DNA of 64,000 nucleotides, taken from positions 5,132,185 to 5,196,184 of the forward strand of contig OX439004.1 of NCBI GenBank assembly GCA_949316495.1. The letters run 5' to 3'. The position numbers and the translations under genes are program-made. The notes below the pieces were generated by a model. The model worked only from the letters and a program-made list of their open reading frames with translations. It was not told the origin of the DNA and did no database searches. Positions 50,076-64,000 of the stretch are shown in pieces. How positions within the stretch are numbered: position 1 is the first letter of the stretch; the number at the start of each line of letters is the position of its first letter. Source of the stretch: Amphiduros pacificus. Taxonomy: Eukaryota; Annelida; Polychaeta; Phyllodocida; Hesionidae.

Positions 50076-52967
50076 TTGATTCGGTTCGTGCTTCGGATGC
50101 AGTTAGAATAATCAATCGGTTAAGGACATTGCAGATGCAGAAGTCCGTGTTCTGCTAAGGTCGGCAACGGCGACATTAAGTCGCGGCGGGACAGGGCAGG
50201 GAGTCGCCAGGGCAGTTTCCCTGTACAATATCGTGCATGGACGCTCCTACAAATCCCCGCCTTTATCCTCCAGGGGGCGCTCTCCGTGTCAACAACTTCA
50301 AAGTAGTGTATTGCAGCAATTTTAAACCCCAGTTGCCGGCGGTTTGGATCTGGGGCAATATCCGGTTATTGCCCCCCTGGAGCAGTGGTGTGATATTTAG
50401 TGGTACCTAGGGCTAGCACCACGTGTGAGTGGCTGCCTGACATGGGGCCCTGGCGTCACTCATCCAGAACTAGCAGTGCCAACACTTGGGCCTCTCTGTC
50501 ACGCAATGGTATTAGCCAATCAATCCTGTGTGTCACCTCCAGGTCTGTCAGTAGCCAAGATTAGCTCTGCCTCGTTTAGTCCTCATTTAATATTAAAGAT
50601 CAAGCCGAGCAGGGAGTACTACAGGTCGCACGAGTTTCCGTCTTTTGTTTTATTCAATGCTTGCAGGCTGATTAAGATAAAAGTCTCAATATGAAATTGC
50701 GGGACACAATTCACTTAGGAATTGCCTTGTTTTGTAGTATCGCGGGTATCTTGGTACATGTCTGGGCACAGAAGCGCTCTTAGAACTGCCTTGTCTTGGA
50801 GCCTATTGCACAAGGTGGTATTTGATATTTATGTAATATTGTCACGAATTAGACACCAAAATCCAATTAATTGGCCGATGCCGTCCACAAAATGTTATGC
50901 AGAAGTTATTGCCCGGTCATACAGTGATTTTGAGTTGTTCACAATACATTTAAACATTGTTATATTTGTCACATCAAGCAAATAATAAACATTTTTTGAT
51001 ATTTTACATAGAAATAATAACATAGCTGTTTGATATATACCACACTTGTTTTGATTTGCACAAATAAAGAGAAAGACAGCTGTATATAGTTTACTTATAA
51101 AGGATATCACATATGTTTATTGCACACATAAAGAAAATACAGCTGTTCACACAACACATCAAAATGATACCAAAGGCATTTACCTTAGACTTCAATCTTA
51201 CCCCAGCTGTGCCAAGTACAGCTGTTTCTGTTGTGTAATGTGGTTCAGCTAGAATATCTTTTTCTTGGATGCACCACGTTTGATAGGAGAGCCCAGCACG
51301 CTTACTGCTGCCGTGTGGCAGATAAATGTCTTGCTGTTTGTCATAGAATTGTTATAATGGCCATAAAGCTGACAGATACAGAGACCAGTAGAACCCCATT
51401 AGCAGAGCACACTAGTCAATATGCACTCCTCCTGACAAGACAAATGAACCTGCATTATTGTGGACAGACCATCATGCCTATATCATTACATACACTCAGC
51501 AACCATGTCTGTAGTCTGTGACTTCTTCCTATTATCGACAACCGATTAAGGGATTAGCCAGATTTGTGACGGATTAGCGTTAGTGTAATGCGATGATAAG
51601 TAGTTCTATATGACCTGATCACCTTCCGCCTGATTTCATAACAGCAATGGCAAATTGTACTCATATATATTTAGGTTAAGAGCTTAAGAGAATTTGTTGA
51701 ATGTTCAATTTGTTGAATATTCAATTTCTGCAGCTGCAAAGTTCCCCTGAGGAAGGAGTATGAGGTTTATAAAATAAAAACAAGTCACCATTCTTGATAT
51801 TCCACGTCAAAAAAAATCTGGAATAACATACTGATAATAACCTATGAGTTGAATCTGACGGTATTCATCATTAAATAAGCAGCGAAGGAATTCGATTGCG
51901 AGTATATTAATGGTTGTATGTTTACCATGGCTAATGTATGTTGTTCTTAGTAAGGTTGACCTTTGATAATACAAGATTCCATTAATGCAATGTTGGTAGG
52001 ACGCCATATCTGTGAGACCTGATCATGCGCAGTGTTGTGACCGGATGTTGATATGAGATTGGCGTGCATTGTCTGATCTACAAGTCCCTATGAGATCATT
52101 TGTCTATGAATAATTCACACATGTATATAGTTCTAATTGCATAACAGGGAGCATCTTGGTAACCAAACATGGTCAATATCTCAGCATGGCCAAATGGACT
52201 AGGCTCTTCACCACAATGGCGGTGTTTATTTGGACATAATGTTGAGCCACATACGAGTGTGGTGTAATGCCACCTGAAGTCAGTAGTCAGTGTGCACAAG
52301 AAGTATCTACATTATATAACATTTATGACCTCTTTGGCATGTTATCTATCTACTGATTCACGTGGATGTACAAACAAAGCCTGCAATGGCCTAGCAGGCT
52401 ATAATGTAAGATGTATTGCTATGCACTGGCCTATTGTTCCTGGCCTTGTAGTCTGTGGTATATAATGGAGGTATATTGATTTATAAGAAGATATACCCCT
52501 CAAATTTATATGTCGTTTGGACACATCACACACACTGTGCAAATACATTGTAGATATGTAACCATAATGCTACCTTTTTACTGTTTTCCAGAAAGAACAC
52601 CAAAAGAGTGCAAAATATAGAAATATAATCTTAATAATTGAATGGGATAAGTGTAAACTTTTTGTTTTTATCAATCTGCAGATGAATTAATGTTAACGCT
52701 ATTAGCATAATAATTTAGAATAAAGAAACCAAATGATTCAGCGTTTAGAAAAATGTCAAAGTTTTCTTTACATGTGACATTAATATTAGATGAACATTAA
52801 AAAACAATTGATACAGGGGGAGAAATTGAAATTACAAAGACTTCTACAAACTGAATGGGAAGGATTTCAAGAAGGTCAACAGATGCTTTCTATTGAGTAA
52901 ACATTCTTTTGTATTTGAGAATATAATAATGAGACACAAAGTGGCTGAGGTACAGATATGTTTACTA
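50076..52967. other. unique DNA, no gene seen
   Basis: The stretch at 50090-50330 is GC-rich and ends in a CTCF-like motif. Other frames (50425-50694, 50722-50985, 51231-51521) are short and unrecognised. An NRF1 half-site, CATGCGCAG, lies at 52024. Confidence 0.5.
50267..50281 (+). promoter_or_regulatory. CTCF-like motif
   Basis: CCTCCAGGGGGCGCT differs at one position from the strong vertebrate CTCF core CCACCAGGGGGCGCT. It lies in a GC-rich stretch next to the degenerate 24-bp repeat. Function is inference. Confidence 0.35.
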
Positions 52968-53050
52968 AAGCTGTATTTGGTTTAAACATCAACTATCAAA
53001 GCTTTCTTTTGGTTATAACATCAACTACCAAAGCTGTCTTTTGATTAAAA
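52968..53050. repeat. about 36-bp direct repeat, 2.3 copies
   Basis: AAAGCTGTATTTGGTTTAAA, AAAGCTTTCTTTTGGTTATA and AAAGCTGTCTTTTGATTAAA follow each other, separated by CATCAACTAYCA segments. Confidence 0.8.
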
Positions 53051-56000
53051 CAAGGAAAACTTCAACTTGCCTTAAAAGTACGGAGACATGTACAGAAAAT
53101 ATTTTTAAAAAGATGGTAGTGTGGGCATAAAATTCAAGTTTGTAAAGAACGGTCTTGAGAAAGTGGTGTCCTTCAGAAGTCATAGACAAACACCCCCATC
53201 GGGCGCAGATAAGAGAACCGGAAATGGGTCCCTACCTGGTGGGGCTCTAAGTGCATGATGGGAAATACCTCCCGGAAAACTGTCTGCATTAACTGTCTTG
53301 GATTTTTTTATGTGAAATGACATAAATAATTTATATGGATATGACATCACTTAGGAGGAAACCAAAAAAAAGATCACTCCAGCCGCCCTCAACCGTTTAC
53401 CAGCTGCGAAGATTTTCTTTTTCCTGAAAATAAATTTATATAAATATTTATTAAACGTGATCGACTTCATGTCATCTGAAGAGCTCAAATTGAAAAAAAA
53501 GCCTTTCAGAACATCTAAAATTTATGTTCAACTGGCACACAACCAGTCACGAAAAGCAGTGCATTATCTGTTCCCTGGCTCAGTGTATGTGGAAACCTGT
53601 TTTACTTCTATATCAGAATACAGCTATTTGCCTCTCACCTTTATTTCATAATTCTACACTAAACAATGAATTAGGACACAAGGAAATCAAGCTTCCAAAA
53701 TGGAAAAATTAAATCTCACAAAATGGCAAATCAGCTAACAATAGTCATGTTTGTTTATTTTTGTATCATGTGTGTGAATTACAACTGTAAAGTGTTACTC
53801 TTGATATTTCATCTCAATGAGCAACAATCTTATGCAGATAAGCCAGTAGGGTGGTAAATATGTTTAATTTGGTGGTAAAGTTGGTATGTTTTCAGCGCAA
53901 ACTAAGCTTATGTTGCATCACACAGCCTGTTGGGCAGATATGGTGGCATTGTGGCAACCTCATGTAACCTCCCAGGGACAGAAAGTCCTACCAAGTATAT
54001 ATAGGGTGGTGCAAGTCAGCATATAATGTCATTAAGTGTGGCAACACTCATGCTTAAAACATCAAATAAAGAGATTTATATTTCTTGAAAGGAGAATATA
54101 TATATATATATATATCATATGTTATACCTATTCTTAGAGCATTGTCCTTAAACATAATATGTTTAACATACATGTTTAATGTACTGGAATTAATGAAAGA
54201 TGGCAGTAAGACATTCATCAGGATGAAAGTGGGACATTCATAAATATTGGTTAAAACTTACATTCACCATTGAAACTCACGTGTTATTCATTACCTTTTC
54301 TACACTGCCATTAGCTGGCAACATATAATTATACCACAAGCATCATATTTCAAATGAAACAGCAATTGTTTGTGCCAGTGTGATTAATAATCCAATCATA
54401 TGCCTATCTTTGATACCAAAAGGTATTATCTGCTCATATCTAGAACGTGGTGAAAATGTATTGTTTCATGAGGTGGTAAGCTTCTGGTACTAAATGTGAA
54501 TAGATTATGTAAAGCCGACTACTCCACTGCTTGTGGTACTAATACCGTTTTTATGAAGTTGTGTTAGGTTTATTTTGAAACCTATTTCATTTTTGGCAAT
54601 ATGAACGTCTGATGGGATTTACAAGTAAATTAATCATTTATTTTAGTGTAAAAGGAAAATAAATGTCACTCCCTCTGCTTTGATGGATGGATAAAATAAT
54701 TTCAAAAAGAATCACAGTTAACCGGTAAACACCTGAGCCATGAAGGGCAGATTAAAAGCAAACAACGGGGCGACGTGAGTTGGCGAGAGAAGAGGAAGGT
54801 TTATGCTTTCCTGATTGGGCTAATAGGCCACCATAGTGGGACAATAGGAAGATGCCTTACTCCGATAGGGCTTTAGTATATTTGTTAGAGATAAGCACCA
54901 TATTGCTGTAATTAGATAATAACCATACTAAGGTATACAAAAATAAATAAATAATTGAATTGATAAACAGGCAGAAGCTATCTAAATACATATAAACCTA
55001 CTATCGGTCTGTGTCAAGCTTTTCCAATAAAAAAAGACTATATAGAAATATCTGTATCTGTCTGCATATCATCTTATGAGCACATGAGGCATATGGGAAT
55101 ACATATGTTTGTTTGGCCGTGCTCTTACCATTCCTGCTGCATATGACATAAGATGGTATTAAAATGGTGAGGAATGTATGAATGTTGTCCTCTCTTTCCA
55201 GTTCCGGTAGAGAGACATTAGACATATCAATGTGTATACACATTCTAACGAATCTGGTCTTCTTGGTCCATTTGATATATATCAGGACAATATGTTCTTC
55301 AGACATATACGGCCTATTTAGGCATCTGACAAATGGGTCTCCTTTTGGCATATAGTGCTTGTGATGAAAGAATGCTTATGTCCACATGAGCCGTATAATA
55401 TAGAGGGCGCTCCATGAAGGTGACGTCACAAAACCTCCCTGAAACACTGGAGATAAAATATGTAAGTCAACACTTGAATCAAACATCACACAGATCTGCT
55501 GGTAATACCAACAATGGCATCTCGATGTAATATTATCAGTGATATTAGATTTAACAGACAGGCACTAAAACTCAACTCAGTACACTTGTTAAGAAAAAAA
55601 CCTTTCATAACTGTCATATTGATCCGGTGTAAGTCACAAAAAGCCTGTTCTCTTTAAGAAAGTTATGCATAATAAGCCGCACTGACATAAAGCGACCAAT
55701 GTGAACGCGGCCTGGTGAGATGGGAAATGCACTGATCAGGTCTAGGTATGTTAGTGATAGCGAGTGTAGCACTCTGGTGCCACTTGTATTCTCATGAAAC
55801 TGAGAGACAGATATGTAAGGCTTAGCACTTTATCAATATGTTCTGCCCACCATCCACGGGAGGCAAACTGAAGAATGTGCTTGTTGTTGTGGTAGGTAAC
55901 ACAGAGACAACAATTGGTGAATATGGCCGAGAAGTCAGTTGGGTGGTAATCCCAGGTGGCAGTGTCTGAAATGGCAGATCTACTGGGCTGTGTACGCTGA

Positions 56001-58763
56001 GACTGTGATGTTATCTTGATGAGGCACGAGCTCCCGCCAGATAGCGCCATTTCTAGACTCAGTGGCTACTCAACACAGCTGCTCAGGGTGTGTGGGGTTG
56101 AAACGGGTACAAATCCTAGTTGATGAGGTGCCCCACCAGATTGGACCATTCCAGACTCAAAGAAACGACATTGTTGATCAGCACCGGCGCGGTTCGGTGA
56201 AAACACGTTGGCTACTTCAGTGCAACTTCCGCAGCAAAATACAACTTTTTTCTTAGGTCAAATGCACCTAAATAACATCAGATTGTTGATACTCTACATC
56301 AAAAATGTCACCCTCCTTTTCCGTCCCCATATCACATGTATCTGCTCTACCAAGTCCATACTCAATCAATGCTGTAACTGACTGCTCTTCACATCCAAAC
56401 TACTTGATGTCTTTCCTGGCATATCACATAGGCATATCCATGTCCACCTATTCCATTGCCCATCTGTCACTCAACAAACTCCTCCATAGTTCAACAGCAC
56501 TAATTCTCTGGAAAGCATTTACCCAATTCTTTGTTAAAATTATATTATAAATAATGACAGTTTTATCTCATGTGCTTATCTAGAAAACAGAGGGGAATAT
56601 GTACATATTCTAAATATACAGGAGAAAGACAACGTTAGTTGAGCATGCTCTATCCACGAATATTGACTTTATTGTTAGCAGGAATAAAATAGAACATATT
56701 ACTTTAAATAATTAGTATTCACTTCAGGCACAGTTTACGACACTCTGCTTAGATTCAAATCCCTGTATTGTATCAAACATAGGGTATAATGTGATTGTTT
56801 CTCTCAATGACATTCAGCTGGGACCAGCAAAAACAGGTTTGTCTGAAATAATCCACCTTTCCCAGGCCAAACCGTCAATCCCCCCTTTTGAGCAATGTAC
56901 TGTTTACCATCCCGCCATGTAAAAGGTTTGTGTCTCTTAGGAGACTGATGACAGTTTGATTGCTTTCTGTGCTTAACTCCTGACACTGGAAAAAACGGTT
57001 AATTCAATTTGTAGATATCTCGGGAATACCGTTGTAATTGGTGTTTAATTTAGTGACATTACTGCCTTCAGTGAACTGATAAGTAAGACAATAATGTTAT
57101 TGGCAGGTCCCCAGGTGTCCTGTATGTGTGGGTGCCGTACTTTACTCGGACACCGACTGTCAGGTGACCGCCACTCCATCTTTACACCAACATCTCCAAC
57201 AACTAATCAGGTGTAAAGAGAAAATGAGATGTGAATGCGGTTGAAAGAGAATAAATGGCTCCATTTTGAGTTACACTGGCGGATAATATAATTGGGATGT
57301 CCCGTGTTTGATGGGGATGTGTGCTTTGGAAGGTGATACGATGCCGCGGCAGTGACCAGGTGTCCGGTGACCACGCAGAATCACGCACACGGTATCTAAT
57401 GCGTGATCGCTAGCTTCACCATGGCAACGTGTGATACCTGAGCAGTGTCACATGACCGCTTGTCACATGACCTCTGATCGCAATAGTTGCGTGATATTCA
57501 CTTCACGGACTCAAAGTCTGGTGACAACAAAGTACATATTATAGGACACATATATTTTCAGGTGTTCATTTCACAAGAAAAAGGTCATTTATTATTCTAA
57601 GTGGACCGAGTTCGTTCAGATCTAAGTGCAGTTCGCGTGCATGGATCAGCGAATATGCTTAAAAGCTATTCTATATTTGAATAAATTCCATTTATGCACT
57701 TGGAGATGCCAAGAAATGTTCATATGTGTTGCCTGTCATGTGAGCAGTGTTGGTCCTAGTCAGTCCTGACCTTTTTGGTCTCACGACGTACTCACGTCTG
57801 TCAGAACTGCAATGAATGACCTCTCAACAGGCAGATCAATGTCAAATGACTTATAGACCATGTTGTGGTGACAGGTATGCTGAGAGAGGCATTTTTCATT
57901 CATAGATAGATAGCAATAAGCAGAGTTACAAAATGATAAAATGTTTTTCTATCATTACTTGGTATTCTGCCAATGTTTCTCTGTGACTCGGTCATTTTTA
58001 TGATCACAAGAAGTGAATCTGAAGGTAATGATATGACAAACAAGTGCGTCTCAATCAACTCTGAAGCGAAGAGCGGTTGCGCACACTTGTAAAGGTAAAG
58101 TGGAGAAAATGACGTGTTATCTTAGTGAAGCATATATCATCTTGCCACCCCAACACAAGAGGCAACCTGTGCATACATAAACAGACCGTGTCTGTGCCTT
58201 CTAAAGCCCTCTACTGGCAAAATTACCATTCACACACTCACATCTTCAAGTACATTGCAAACAAAATGCGATATGATACCAAATATAAATGATATTATAG
58301 ACTTCAGAGAGGCAGAGTATATGAAAAAAAAGTGGATGAGCAGTGCATTGTGGGAGGGGTTGCTCTGGGTGGCGGTGTTCCCGTTCCGGGGAGGAGACTG
58401 TACCGCTGAGCAGCTCATTGTCTTGCATGGCTCCTCTGCCAGGTCCCAGCTGTCAGGGCCGGGGGACACATCTCCGCTTATGATGCCTCCTCCCATTTTA
58501 GCCCCAGGTTTCAGGGCCTCTCATTTCTAGCCCTGTAGCTTCAATTATACGTGCATGGAACCATGGGGGACATCGTCAATGCTGGATCCCCTGCTAAACA
58601 AGGCAACCTACCCTGCACCATCAGTGCACCATGAGACCCATCCATTGTTCACCCTCTGCCAACCCTGGCTCATCATAACAGCCAGATGTGGGCAATTATC
58701 TTTATATACATCCCGATATATCCAGGCTTAACCTACCTATCCTGTCTGACACATGACCACAGA
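53051..58763. other. 5.7 kb of unique DNA, no gene seen
   Basis: No exon is supported. A (TA)n run lies at about 54096-54114. A full CRE sits beside a CTCF-core-like sequence at 55401-55428. The locally GC-rich stretch 58340-58530 has open frames on both strands, none recognised. Other frames, such as 55001-55351 (-) and 55751-56050 (-), resemble no family I know. Confidence 0.5.
55401..55428. promoter_or_regulatory. AGGGCGCTC core beside a full CRE
   Basis: TAGAGGGCGCTCC (CTCF-core-like) is followed after seven bases by TGACGTCA, a perfect CREB/ATF palindrome. Promoter or insulator function is inference. Confidence 0.3.
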
Positions 58764-58807
58764 TGCTCAGCATTGCTCAGCATTGCTCAGCATTGCTCAG
58801 CATTGCT
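58764..58807. repeat. 10-bp tandem repeat, 4.4 copies
   Basis: GCTCAGCATT repeated in tandem without change. Confidence 0.95.
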
Positions 58808-63969
<5,162 letters not shown>

Positions 63970-64000
63970 TGATATTAAGTAATTGTGTCTTATTGCAGAA
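63970..64000 (+). other. candidate 3' splice site at the window end
   Basis: GTGTCTTATTGCAG followed by AA reads as a moderate splice acceptor, with a branch-point-like CTGATAT upstream. It could open an exon just beyond the window, possibly of the gene begun at 46032 (an intron of about 17.9 kb). The pyrimidine tract is short, so this is tentative. Confidence 0.25.

Overview
The window looks like non-coding DNA from an animal genome, most likely a lophotrochozoan and probably a mollusc. The signs are low gene density, AT-rich unique sequence, GT-AG style splice signals, tRNA-derived SINEs of the kind common in molluscan genomes, a LINE 3' end, and very abundant tandem repeats. No bacterial or organellar features were seen. 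The species cannot be fixed from the sequence alone.

The dominant content is tandem repeats. At least fourteen arrays or sub-arrays with different periods cover roughly 24 kb (about 37%) of the window: 21 bp (1-217), 33 bp (1619-3095), 60 bp (3770-9463), 45 then 67 bp (13945-20165), 18 bp (24972-27068), 39, 50 and 48 bp (27687-30247), about 50 bp with a (TA)n inside (31975-33165), 8 bp (34096-35990), 37 and 38 bp (38086-40312), 72 bp (43278-43556) and 24 bp (49560-50075). Several show higher-order structure (duplicated multi-unit blocks), decayed edges and homogenised centres. Neighbouring arrays sometimes share a core, so that one array seems to have given rise to the next. Long open frames inside these arrays follow from stop-free units and are not called as genes.

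The best protein-coding evidence is one short exon at 46032-46107 (+). It has a good initiation context, a signal peptide and a strong phase-1 splice donor, so it probably starts a secreted or membrane protein gene whose remaining exons lie downstream. A possible splice acceptor sits at the last bases of the window. A weaker, cysteine-bearing reading frame lies upstream on the opposite strand (45443-45625, -).

Dispersed elements sit mainly between 33.9 and 43.9 kb. They are the 3' end of a non-LTR retrotransposon with a recognisable ORF2 C-terminus (33891-34093, -), a tRNA-headed SINE whose tail matches that LINE (41100-41245, -), and two copies of a second tRNA-derived SINE family (41571-41889, +; 43650-43913, -). 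The remaining unique DNA (notably 9.5-13.9, 20.2-25.0, 46.1-49.5 and 50.1-64.0 kb) holds scattered candidate transcription factor motifs (NRF1, CRE, E-box, YY1, CTCF-like), a few inverted repeats and microsatellites, but no gene that can be supported.
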